From CAZWMK01 sp964635065 (GTDB lineage Bacteria; Pseudomonadota; Alphaproteobacteria; Sphingomonadales; Sphingomonadaceae), in assembly GCA_964635065.1 (NCBI GenBank), contig CAZWMK010000042.1:1-16674 (forward strand): a stretch of 16,674 bases of DNA, in the 5' to 3' direction. The notes under the pieces are model-generated. The model worked only from the letters and a program-made list of their open reading frames with translations, was not told the origin of the DNA and made no database searches. The stretch's first letter is position 1. Every line of letters starts with the position of its first letter. Of this stretch, positions 9,301 to 16,528 are shown one piece after another. Made by a program: the position numbers and the translations under genes.

Positions 9301-12300
9301 ATGCGTAAAGTCTGGGTCGGAGCCGGTGCCGTTGCTGCTGTTGCGGCGATTGTGGCGACGGTTCCCTTTTTCATCGACTGGAACTGGTTCAAACCGGAGC
9401 TTGTTTCTGCGGTCGAATCCGCGACCGGTTATGAGGTCGAGGTCGGTGGCGATCTTGGTTTTGCGCTGTTGCCATCGCCGCGCCTGACGGTTGCTGATGT
9501 CCGCGTCACCGGCTTTGGCGCTGATCGTGCGCCGCTCATTGCTGCGAAAAGCCTGGATGCTGCCGTTGCCTTCTGGCCGTTGCTGTCGAAGAAGATCGAA
9601 ATCAACTATGTCGATCTTGTCGCACCGCAGGTGCGGCTTCTTTCCTATGCGGATGGCAGCAATAACTGGCGCAAGGCGGATACGGCCGCCCCTGACAGGG
9701 AATCGACGGCTTTTTCCATCCGCGACTTTCGCATCAGCGACGGCACGCTGGTGTCGCGCAATGCCAAGGGCGAAGAAAAGCGCATCGACGCCATCAATGT
9801 GCAGCTCGGTATCGCCAGCAACAAGGGGCCATATGAACTGGCCGGGACCATGCGCTATGGCGCGTTGCCACTTGATCTGCGCGCGCTTTATCAGGCTTCG
9901 GGCGATATCCGCCTGAACGCCAAGGTCGAGGATGTTGCCGAAGTCGATTTCACGGGCCGGATGGGTACGGCCGAGGGTGATGCGCCAACCCCGATCAAGG
10001 GCGATCTCGCCGTGAAAGCCACGTCGCTCGATGCCTTGCTCGATCAGCTCGATGACAAGGATGATGACAGTGTTCCGGTCGCAAAGGCCTATCTTGATCC
10101 GGTCGATGTCAAGCTGACGCTGGCCGGGACGACAGAGCGGGTCGATATCAATTCTCTCGTCGGTCAACTCGGTGGCAGTCAGGTCAATGGCCGCATGACA
10201 GTGGCGCTCGACAGCATGATGCGGATCGATGGCGGCCTGTCGCTTGGCCGGGTCGATGCACAGCGCTGGATGCGCATGGATGATGAGGCGGACAAGGAAC
10301 CGACCGAGATCCCCGATAACATGATCGCCACTCTATCTGTCGCCATCAAGGAACTGACGTGGGGCAAAGCCAGTCTCGGCGCCGCCAAGGCGCCTGTGCA
10401 GCTTGCCCAGGCGGTCGTCACCCTGGGCGACATGCAACTGACCCTGCCGGGCGGTGGTCAGGCATTGGTCAGCGCGCGTGTCGATGCGCCGGGCGGCAAA
10501 GTGCGCGCCAATGGACGTTACAGCACGACCCTGCCGCGACCGGCGGCAACGCTCGCAGCATTCGACTTCAGTGGTCCATCGTCGCTGCCGCCGGCCAGCG
10601 CGCAGGGCAGCTTTGCCTATGCCGATGACATGCTGTCATTGCCCGGCATGACGGGGCGTTTCGATGGTCAGCCGTTTAAGGCCGGATTTGTCTATCCGTT
10701 CAGCAAGGGCAAGGCGCAGAAGCTGACCCTTGATCTCGCTGCCTTGAACTTCGACCGGATCGGCGCGAGCCGTCCACGCAAGACTGAAGACGAGGCCCCG
10801 ATGGCGCCGCTCGATTTCAATGTCACGCTCGGACAGTTCGCGCAGGCGGGCAGCGTCTATCGCGGTATTCAGGCCGCTGGCCGCTATGCCGATGGCAATA
10901 TCGTGCTCAGCCGGTCCTCGGTGCGCGATGCAATGGGTTTCGCGCTGACGGCCAAGGGGCAGGTGAAAAATGCGACCGAAGCGCCCGATCTCGATCTTGC
11001 TGTCGGCCTGGTCGGGGCTGACGCGCGTGGCAATGTCAGTGTCAAGGGCAAGCTGGAAAAAATGACCATTGGCGGCGGCGTCAACTATGCCGGTGCGGCT
11101 GTGACGCTGAATGGCTGGGCGCGCAGCAAGCCTGACCTTGCCTATGACCTGACCCTGCATGCCAAGGCCGCAGATGCCGGACAGGTTTTTGCCAAACTCA
11201 ACGACAGTCCGTCGCGGCGCATGGGCGCACTTGATTTCAGTCTCAAGGCAAGCGGCAAAAGCGGAACGACCCAGATCCAGATCGTCGATGGCAAGATCGG
11301 CAGCATGACGCTTGCCGGTCAGGCGCGGGTCGATACGCGCGGTGCCAAGCCTGTTGTTGTCGCCACATTGACGGCGGGCGACGTGCCGCTGTCGACGCTG
11401 ATGGGCGATGCCCCTGAAGGCGCGCAGGCGGCGGTTGCCGATGCCGGGCAACGCTGGTCGGATGATCGCCTGCCGCTGGACTGGCTCGACCGTTTTGGTG
11501 GCAAGATCGACTTTTCCGCCAAGCGTCTCACCTATGGGCCTTATGTGTTTGATGCGCCGAAGGCCGCTCTTGGCCTCGGGGGAAATGCGCTGGCAATCCA
11601 GTCGTTCAATGCAGGGGTGTTTGGCGGAAAGCTGGCCCTGTCTGGCCGCATCACCGGCGGTGCTGTGCCGGCTCTTGCGCTCAACGCCAGCCTGACCGGG
11701 ATTCCGGTTGAGCCGTTCCTGAAAGCGACGACCGCCAATGCCAGCATGACCGGCACGATGAACATGACTGCCAATGTCACTGCGCGCGGCGCATCGCAAA
11801 AGGCGTTCATGACCACACTGGCAGGACCGGTGAAGATCGGCGCCTATGATGGCGCCATCCGCAAGATCGACCTTGCCAAGCTCGATCAGCGGTTGGGCAC
11901 GCTCACCACCGTCAATGATTTCCTGCGTTTTGCCGGGACAGCGCTGAAAGGCGGTGAAACACCCTATAAAACGCTGTCAGCCGAACTTGAGGGCAAAGGC
12001 GGACGCTTCACCATCGTGCGTGTCGTAACCGACTTGCAGGGCGGATCGGGCACGGCAACCGGCTATGTCGATATCGGCCAGTGGCAGGCTAATGTCGATG
12101 GTCGCCTGAAACTGGGCAGTCACGAAGATGCCCCGGCCATACCGGCAACCATCAAGGGACCGCTGTCCACGCCAACGGTTTCCTACAATCTTGAACCGAT
12201 GAAGGTCTGGTTCGGCAAGCGTCTGGCGGTGGCCGGGATCAAGGCGGCCGTCAAGGGCGAGGGTTTTGACCCCGGTGATCTCCTGGGCATCAAGAAGCCG

Positions 12301-12522
12301 GCCACCAATGGCGCCACGGCACCGCCTGCTGCCAACGGTACGACAACGGCCCCCGCAACGCCGGCGCCAGCGGTTCCTGCACCGCAGCCTGCCACGCCGA
12401 AAACCGTCGATCAGGAATTGCAGAATCTACTTGGCGAGGGCTTGGGGAAATTGTTCAAGAAGAAACAGCCCGCCACCCCGGCGCCAACCGATCAGGCACC
12501 AGCCGCAGAACCTGCGCCGTAA
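9301..12522 (+). CDS. AsmA-family envelope protein
   Basis: The ATG at 9301 gives 1073 residues; a TTG two codons upstream is less likely. AsmA-like proteins are anchored in the inner membrane and extend into the periplasm as long beta-grooves that are thought to carry phospholipids to the outer membrane. A single N-terminal membrane helix (about 4-24) is followed directly by IDWNWFKPELVSAVESATGYEV and GDLGFALLPSPRLTVADV, the hallmark AsmA opening. The long middle is made of repetitive beta-strand segments (AGTMRYG, KGKLEKM, NGWARSK and others). The AsmA C-terminal module is near 845-990 (KIGAYDGAIRKIDLAKLDQ, then TVSYNLEP). Residues about 998-1073 are a low-complexity Ala/Pro/Thr tail containing one helix-like segment, VDQELQNLLGEGLGKLFKKK, as in AsmA and TamB relatives. 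The gene is divergent from uvrD, and its 3' end overlaps rsmD by 31 bases on the opposite strand. Confidence 0.92.
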   Translation: MRKVWVGAGAVAAVAAIVATVPFFIDWNWFKPELVSAVESATGYEVEVGGDLGFALLPSPRLTVADVRVTGFGADRAPLIAAKSLDAAVAFWPLLSKKIEINYVDLVAPQVRLLSYADGSNNWRKADTAAPDRESTAFSIRDFRISDGTLVSRNAKGEEKRIDAINVQLGIASNKGPYELAGTMRYGALPLDLRALYQASGDIRLNAKVEDVAEVDFTGRMGTAEGDAPTPIKGDLAVKATSLDALLDQLDDKDDDSVPVAKAYLDPVDVKLTLAGTTERVDINSLVGQLGGSQVNGRMTVALDSMMRIDGGLSLGRVDAQRWMRMDDEADKEPTEIPDNMIATLSVAIKELTWGKASLGAAKAPVQLAQAVVTLGDMQLTLPGGGQALVSARVDAPGGKVRANGRYSTTLPRPAATLAAFDFSGPSSLPPASAQGSFAYADDMLSLPGMTGRFDGQPFKAGFVYPFSKGKAQKLTLDLAALNFDRIGASRPRKTEDEAPMAPLDFNVTLGQFAQAGSVYRGIQAAGRYADGNIVLSRSSVRDAMGFALTAKGQVKNATEAPDLDLAVGLVGADARGNVSVKGKLEKMTIGGGVNYAGAAVTLNGWARSKPDLAYDLTLHAKAADAGQVFAKLNDSPSRRMGALDFSLKASGKSGTTQIQIVDGKIGSMTLAGQARVDTRGAKPVVVATLTAGDVPLSTLMGDAPEGAQAAVADAGQRWSDDRLPLDWLDRFGGKIDFSAKRLTYGPYVFDAPKAALGLGGNALAIQSFNAGVFGGKLALSGRITGGAVPALALNASLTGIPVEPFLKATTANASMTGTMNMTANVTARGASQKAFMTTLAGPVKIGAYDGAIRKIDLAKLDQRLGTLTTVNDFLRFAGTALKGGETPYKTLSAELEGKGGRFTIVRVVTDLQGGSGTATGYVDIGQWQANVDGRLKLGSHEDAPAIPATIKGPLSTPTVSYNLEPMKVWFGKRLAVAGIKAAVKGEGFDPGDLLGIKKPATNGATAPPAANGTTTAPATPAPAVPAPQPATPKTVDQELQNLLGEGLGKLFKKKQPATPAPTDQAPAAEPAP

Positions 12523-13055
12523 CGCAAAACACGGAGCAGCGCCTTGCCATAGCGACGCTCGGTCTCAAGCGTATAGGCCGGGTGGCTGAGCGGTTCGTCT
12601 GCGCCGGTTTCGACAGACACCAGTGCATGCGGATTTAGCCAGCCGCCGCGATCAAGTGCAGCGAGGGCCTTGTCCGCAAGACCCTCGCCATAGGGCGGAT
12701 CAAGAAAGGCAAGATCGGCTTTGTCGCGGGCCTGGCCAAGGCGGGTGGCGTCGGTTGGTAAGACAGTCGTGCGCGCCTCGGCCTTGAGACTGGCGATGTT
12801 CGCGCGCAGCGGGGCAAGCGCCGTGCGATCCTGTTCGATAAAGGTTGCATGACCGGCACCGCGGGACAGTGCTTCAAGGCCAAGCGCGCCAGTTCCGGCG
12901 AACAGGTCCAATACCCGCAGATCGGTGAAATTCCCCACACGGCTGGCGAGAATTGAAAACAGCGCCTCACGGGTGCGTTCGGCAGTCGGGCGCGTTGCCA
13001 GACCTGCCGGTGCTGCCAGCTTGCGGCCACGCCATTCGCCCGCGACGATTCTCAC
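12492..13055 (-). CDS. rsmD: 16S rRNA (guanine(966)-N2)-methyltransferase RsmD
   Basis: This 187-residue SAM-dependent enzyme methylates G966 of 16S rRNA in the 30S subunit. Family features are the N-terminal MRIVAGEWRGRKL, the RPTAERTREALFSIL segment (22-36), SAM motif I LDLFAGTGALGLEALSRGA (49-67), EQD at about 74-76, and the catalytic DPPY at 119-122. The start is a GTG at 13055 that overlaps the stop of the upstream pseudouridine synthase gene as GTGA, which implies translational coupling. The 3' end runs 31 bases into the convergent asmA-like gene, so the last ten codons of each share DNA. The length is normal and all motifs are present. Confidence 0.96.
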   Translation of the reverse strand: MRIVAGEWRGRKLAAPAGLATRPTAERTREALFSILASRVGNFTDLRVLDLFAGTGALGLEALSRGAGHATFIEQDRTALAPLRANIASLKAEARTTVLPTDATRLGQARDKADLAFLDPPYGEGLADKALAALDRGGWLNPHALVSVETGADEPLSHPAYTLETERRYGKALLRVLRYGAGSAAGA

Positions 13056-14158
13056 GCCTTGCGCGACTTCAGGCTGGTGATCAGTCCGTCGACGGCTTTT
13101 TCATCAACCTCGACAATCCCGCGCGGTGGCAGGTCGGCAAGCTGACAGGGGCCATAGGCCACACGGATCAGGCGGGTGACTTCAAGGCCAAGATATTCCA
13201 GCACACGTCGGATTTCCCGGTTCTTGCCTTCTGTCAGCGTCATGGTGAGCCAGACGTTGCTGCCCATGCGCCGCTCGATATCGGCAATGATCGGACCATA
13301 GCGCACGTTTTCGACGGTAATGCCTTCGGCCAGCTGCTCCAGCATGGCCTGTGTGACTGTACCGTGCGCACGGACGCGATACTGGCGCGGCACGGCACTC
13401 GACGGCAGTTCCAAAGCGCGCTTCAGTTCGCCGTCATTGGTCAGGAGCAAAAGCCCCTCCGTATTCATGTCCAGGCGACCGATGGTGACGAGGCGCGGCA
13501 AATCTTTCGGCAAGAGATCGAAGATCGTCGCACGCCCCTTGGGGTCGCGGGCGGTCGTCAGGCAGCCCGCGGGCTTGTGAAACAGGAATACGCGTGTTGC
13601 CCGTGCAGCGCGCACGACAAGACCGTCGACGGTGACACCCTCGAGCGTCTTGAGAATTGTTGCCGGATGTTCGACCGGCTTTCCGTTCAACGCGATGCGG
13701 CCTTCGGCGATCATGCGCTCGATGTCGCGGCGGGAAGCCACGCCGGCGCGCGCCAGTAATTTGGCAATGCGCTCTGGCTTGTCCGGTGCCGGGGCCGCGC
13801 GTTCGCGTGTTGCGCGCTGCGGCGTGTCAGCAGAGGAACGGCGCGGGCCGGATGCCGTGCGATCGGACCTCGTGGGTGCCTTTCCGGCGCGGCGCGGCTG
13901 TTCGCTGTTGTCGCGTTCACGCACTGGGCGTCCATTGCTCGATGATTGGCGCCCTGCGCCCGAGGCATTCGGGCGACCTTCGGTGCGTGGTGAGCGAGCG
14001 GGACGTGCGGCGCGCGCGGGGCGGTCACCCCTGTCATCGGTGTCGCCCGGATCGCGCCGCGTGCCGCGCCGCTCCTCGCGGTTGCCAGCCGTCTTGATGT
14101 TGCGACCGGGGCCATAAGCTGCGCCGGGGCGGCGGGGAGGGCGGGGTGTTTTTGCCAT
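13052..14158 (-). CDS. RsuA/RluB-family rRNA pseudouridine synthase with long basic N-terminus
   Basis: The 368-residue protein has an S4 RNA-binding domain (about 129-176, ERIAKLLARAGVASRRDIERM) and a pseudouridine synthase domain with catalytic aspartate D230 in GRLDMNTEG. LTEGKNREIRRVLEYLG (308-324) and RLIRVAYGP follow, typical of the RsuA/RluB/RluE/RluF group; rluB is the most likely identity but this cannot be settled by eye. These enzymes isomerise a specific uridine in 23S or 16S rRNA. Residues 1-128 are a low-complexity, strongly basic Arg/Pro/Ser-rich extension, probably disordered and RNA-binding. The ATG at 14158 gives the natural start MAKTPRPPRRP. The frame stays open to 14338, but that extra part is the antisense of tRNA-Leu and is not credible. 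An in-frame ATG at 14239 cannot be excluded. The stop overlaps the rsmD start. Confidence 0.92.
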   Translation of the reverse strand: MAKTPRPPRRPGAAYGPGRNIKTAGNREERRGTRRDPGDTDDRGDRPARAARPARSPRTEGRPNASGAGRQSSSNGRPVRERDNSEQPRRAGKAPTRSDRTASGPRRSSADTPQRATRERAAPAPDKPERIAKLLARAGVASRRDIERMIAEGRIALNGKPVEHPATILKTLEGVTVDGLVVRAARATRVFLFHKPAGCLTTARDPKGRATIFDLLPKDLPRLVTIGRLDMNTEGLLLLTNDGELKRALELPSSAVPRQYRVRAHGTVTQAMLEQLAEGITVENVRYGPIIADIERRMGSNVWLTMTLTEGKNREIRRVLEYLGLEVTRLIRVAYGPCQLADLPPRGIVEVDEKAVDGLITSLKSRKA

Positions 14159-14201
14159 GAAAGGTCGATGACCGACTAAGAGCCGATTGGCAAGAGCAAG
14201 G

Positions 14202-14230
14202 TTGACCGAACCCGCATCCCTGCCTAGAGC
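14202..14230 (+). promoter_or_regulatory. Candidate promoter of tRNA-Leu
   Basis: TTGACC (14202-14207, 5 of 6 matches to the -35 consensus) and TAGAGC (14225-14230, 3 of 6 to the -10) are separated by 17 bases. The -10 ends 10 bases before the first base of the tRNA, a usual position for a tRNA promoter. It lies between the divergent pseudouridine synthase gene and the tRNA. Confidence 0.5.
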
Positions 14231-14240
14231 ACTGTTCATT

Positions 14241-14325
14241 GCCCCTGTGGCGGAATTGGTAGACGCGCTCGACTCAAAATCGAGTTTCGCAAGAAGTGTC
14301 GGTTCGAGTCCGACCGGGGGCACCA
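14241..14325 (+). tRNA. tRNA-Leu (anticodon CAA), CCA encoded
   Basis: The 85-base sequence folds as a type II cloverleaf. The acceptor stem GCCCCTG pairs with CGGGGGC (one T-G pair), then discriminator A and a genomically encoded CCA (14323-14325). The D-arm contains GGCGGAATTGGTAGACGC, typical of leucine tRNAs. The anticodon stem CTCGA/TCGAG encloses the loop CTCAAAA, giving anticodon CAA, which reads UUG. A long variable arm (TTTC-GCAA-GAAG) and the T-arm GTCGG-TTCGAGT-CCGAC follow. The intact 3' half next to an integrase gene marks it as the likely integration target of the downstream island. Confidence 0.97.
14301..14325 (+). other. Probable attachment site (attL/attB core) at the tRNA-Leu 3' end
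   Basis: P4-type integrases usually recombine within the 3' part of a tRNA gene, and an integrase of this type starts 166 bases downstream in the same direction. The core should lie in the T-arm/acceptor region. The exact limits cannot be set because the matching direct repeat at the far end of the island is not in this window; I found no second copy up to 16674. Confidence 0.5.
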
Positions 14326-14336
14326 ATTTCCTGTTC

Positions 14337-14354
14337 ACCAGCGTTCATGCTGGT
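14337..14354 (+). terminator. Short hairpin after tRNA-Leu, possible terminator
   Basis: ACCAGC and GCTGGT pair perfectly across the 6-base loop GTTCAT, starting 11 bases after the tRNA CCA. Only CTAGAAAATCT follows, so there is no good T-tract. It could terminate the tRNA transcript weakly or be a protein site of the island's recombination region. Confidence 0.3.
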
Positions 14355-14404
14355 CTAGAAAATCTCTGAAATCAGCGATAAATAAAGGCAAGACCATCCG
14401 GGAT

Positions 14405-14477
14405 TGTCCAATGCTGTTCGCCTCAAGTCGGGGCTTCGCGGGGGCCTTTCCGGGGGCATGGATCGAAGGTGTCCAAT
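14405..14477 (+). repeat. Direct repeat TGTCCAAT upstream of the integrase gene
   Basis: TGTCCAAT occurs at 14405-14412 and again at 14470-14477, 65 bases apart in the same orientation, both between the tRNA and the integrase start. Short direct repeats here are often arm-type integrase or excisionase binding sites, but an 8-base repeat is weak evidence. The 166-base gap holds no gene that I can support. Confidence 0.25.
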
Positions 14478-14491
14478 ATTGAGGCCCCCAT

Positions 14492-15715
14492 ATGCCACTG
14501 TCAGACACTGCTATTCGCAATGCGAAACCGGCTGAGAAAACCTACAAGCTGTCGGATTCGGCTGGGCTATATCTGCAAATCAATCCCAATGGCTCGAAGC
14601 TGTGGCGTTTCAAATATCGCTATGGGGGCAAGGAAAAGAAGCTGGCGCTGGGCGCTTATCCGGATGTGCCGTTGAAAGAGGCAAGGGCCGGGCGCGATAA
14701 TGCACGCGCTATGTTGGCATCGGGCAGAGACCCATCACAAGCGAAGCGCCTTGAGCGGATCGCGCGGCAAGTGAGTGCGGCCAATAGTTTTGAAGCCATC
14801 GCGCTTGAATATATTGAGAAGATGGAAAAAGAGGCTCGCGCCGATACGACTGTCAAAAAGACCAAGTGGTTTTTGTCACTTCTGAAGCCCGATCTTGGCG
14901 CGAGGCCGATCAGCGAGATATCCCCGCAGGAATTGCTGGCTACCTTGCGTAAGGCCGAACAGCGAGGGCACCGTGAAACTGCCAGTCGCTTACGATCCTT
15001 TGCCAGCCGTATATTCCGTTATGGCATTGCTACCGCGCGTGCCAATCTCGACCCAGCCCAGATGTTGCGCGGCGCGCTTCTCACGCCGCAGGTAAAGGGT
15101 CATGCTGCCATCCTTGATCCTAAGCAGGTGGGGGAGTTGCTGCGCGCAATCGACGGTTACCATGGTCAACCGGCAACACTGTTTGCGCTGAAACTCAGTC
15201 CGCATGTCTTTCAGCGGCCGGGTGAAGTGCGTTCGATGGAATGGGCTGAAATTGATCTTGATGCCGGACTGTGGACGATTCCGGCCGCGCGGATGAAAAT
15301 GCGTCATCCGCATCGCTTGCCTTTGTCGCGACAATCCGTGGCGATCTTGCGGGAAATCCAGACCATAACCGGGGATGGTCGCTATGTTTTCCCGTCTGTC
15401 CGTTCAGCCCAGCGTCCGATGTCTGGCAACACCATCAATGGCGCACTAAGGCGGCTGGGCTATAGCGACGATGAAATGACCGCGCACGGATTTCGCAGCA
15501 CGGCATCAACGTTGCTGAACGAAAGCGGGAAATGGTCGCCTGATGCTATCGAACGGGCGCTTGCCCACAAGGACCGGAACGATATCCGGGCGACCTATAA
15601 TTTTGCGGAATATTGGGAGCAACGCGCCGCAATGGCGCAGTGGTGGAGCGATTATTTGGATACCCTTCGAAAAGGGGCCGAAATACTGCCTTTTTCGCAA
15701 CGTGGAGTAGGTTGA
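14492..15715 (+). CDS. P4-like tyrosine integrase
   Basis: The 407-residue site-specific recombinase is full length and starts at the ATG at 14492, with GAGG 7 bases upstream. It has an N-terminal DUF4102-type arm-binding domain (SDTAIRNAKPAEKTYKLSD, then GLYLQINPNGSKLWRFKYR, 1-about 85), a SAM-like core-binding domain (about 98-190), and the catalytic domain. Catalytic residues visible: R242 in RPGE, K269 in RMKM, H332 and R335 in HGFR, H359 in AHKD, and the tyrosine nucleophile Y369 in TYNFAEY. All are intact, so the enzyme should be active. It integrates or excises genetic islands at tRNA genes; its position just after tRNA-Leu fits this exactly. It shares strand and a 54-base gap with the cargo gene that follows. 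Confidence 0.95.
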   Translation: MPLSDTAIRNAKPAEKTYKLSDSAGLYLQINPNGSKLWRFKYRYGGKEKKLALGAYPDVPLKEARAGRDNARAMLASGRDPSQAKRLERIARQVSAANSFEAIALEYIEKMEKEARADTTVKKTKWFLSLLKPDLGARPISEISPQELLATLRKAEQRGHRETASRLRSFASRIFRYGIATARANLDPAQMLRGALLTPQVKGHAAILDPKQVGELLRAIDGYHGQPATLFALKLSPHVFQRPGEVRSMEWAEIDLDAGLWTIPAARMKMRHPHRLPLSRQSVAILREIQTITGDGRYVFPSVRSAQRPMSGNTINGALRRLGYSDDEMTAHGFRSTASTLLNESGKWSPDAIERALAHKDRNDIRATYNFAEYWEQRAAMAQWWSDYLDTLRKGAEILPFSQRGVG

Positions 15716-15769
15716 ACCCTGCACGCGGGAATAGCCCCAATAGCCCCTCCAGATCGCAGAATCCCGACA

Positions 15770-16525
15770 ATGACAGACGATGCTCACCAACCTGAAAAAG
15801 CTTATGACCGCGAGTCGGAGCGCGCATGGATTGAAACCTTGGCGGAAAGAATGCGCGAAAAATGGCCGGATGAATTGCCTGCCAGTGTGCCCGGATACCA
15901 GCGCAGGCATCGACGGGACTGGTATGATATCACTAATCGTCTGGCAAAAATCCAAGCCGAATATGTCGCGCAGAAGGAATATGCGCCCCGTCATTTGATT
16001 ATACGCGCGCTCATGCTGATATGGCCGAAGTTTCTAAGTCATGATGCCTTTTATGGGAGGCATAAAATAGGTGAGGCGGTGAAGGCGGACCGTGAAAAAT
16101 GGGAGGTCATGCTTTTCCAATTCTTTCACATGGCCGGTAAAAATGCCCCCGCTGTGCCTGGATTCATGGATATTCCGTCTCTGGAAATCCGCCCCCGAAG
16201 CAAACGGGAAGTTCTGAAAAGCACGCTGAAATTATCGCAAGATCAGAAGAAAATTAGTGAAAACGAAATCATAGGCCACGCCGTAGTGAACGCATACAAA
16301 AGCACCAGAAAGCTTGAAGCTGCGATCACGCAGGTTGTTGAATTATCTGAAATCGATAGCATCGCTACAGGCGGCTACGAAAATGTCAGAAAGAGATATT
16401 ACGATTATCGAAGTCACGCTTTCAAACGCGGCTTTGCTGATTCACGTGCTTATTTGGCAGAGGTTGAAGGGAAAAGTTGGCCCAATGACCATATTTGGCT
16501 GGAGGACTTTCCTGAAAGTAATTAA
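15770..16525 (+). CDS. Uncharacterised island cargo protein (251 aa)
   Basis: I do not recognise this protein. It is 251 residues, highly charged, and lacks a signal peptide or membrane segment, so it is probably cytoplasmic. An N-terminal helical region is rich in Arg, Glu and Trp (RESERAWIETLAERMREKW, 14-32). A mixed central part (about 75-140) contains RALMLIWPKFLSHDAFYGRH. A Lys-rich helical part follows (about 143-196), then an aromatic C-terminus with YENVRKRYYDYRSHAFKRGF (203-222) and HIWLEDF. No Walker, nuclease, helix-turn-helix or metal-binding motif stands out. The second half of the gene is visibly AT-richer than the core genome, consistent with acquired DNA. It has no clear ribosome binding site and starts 54 bases after the integrase stop. 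The TAA is followed within 2 bases by the TA target of an IS630-type element. Confidence 0.75.
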   Translation: MTDDAHQPEKAYDRESERAWIETLAERMREKWPDELPASVPGYQRRHRRDWYDITNRLAKIQAEYVAQKEYAPRHLIIRALMLIWPKFLSHDAFYGRHKIGEAVKADREKWEVMLFQFFHMAGKNAPAVPGFMDIPSLEIRPRSKREVLKSTLKLSQDQKKISENEIIGHAVVNAYKSTRKLEAAITQVVELSEIDSIATGGYENVRKRYYDYRSHAFKRGFADSRAYLAEVEGKSWPNDHIWLEDFPESN

Positions 16526-16528
16526 TTA

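Noticed and set aside
10636..11799. 387-codon minus-strand open frame
   Set aside because: Antisense shadow of the asmA-like gene; no recognisable domain.
14159..14338. 60-codon upstream extension of the pseudouridine synthase frame, beginning MNRKLVPPVGLEPT
   Set aside because: This is the antisense translation of the tRNA-Leu gene. The PPVGLEPT...SASTNSATG type of peptide is a well-known false product of tRNA-Leu complements.
15506..15994. 162-codon minus-strand open frame spanning the integrase end and cargo start
   Set aside because: It is antisense to two better-supported genes, is rich in Arg, Cys and Phe, and has no domain.
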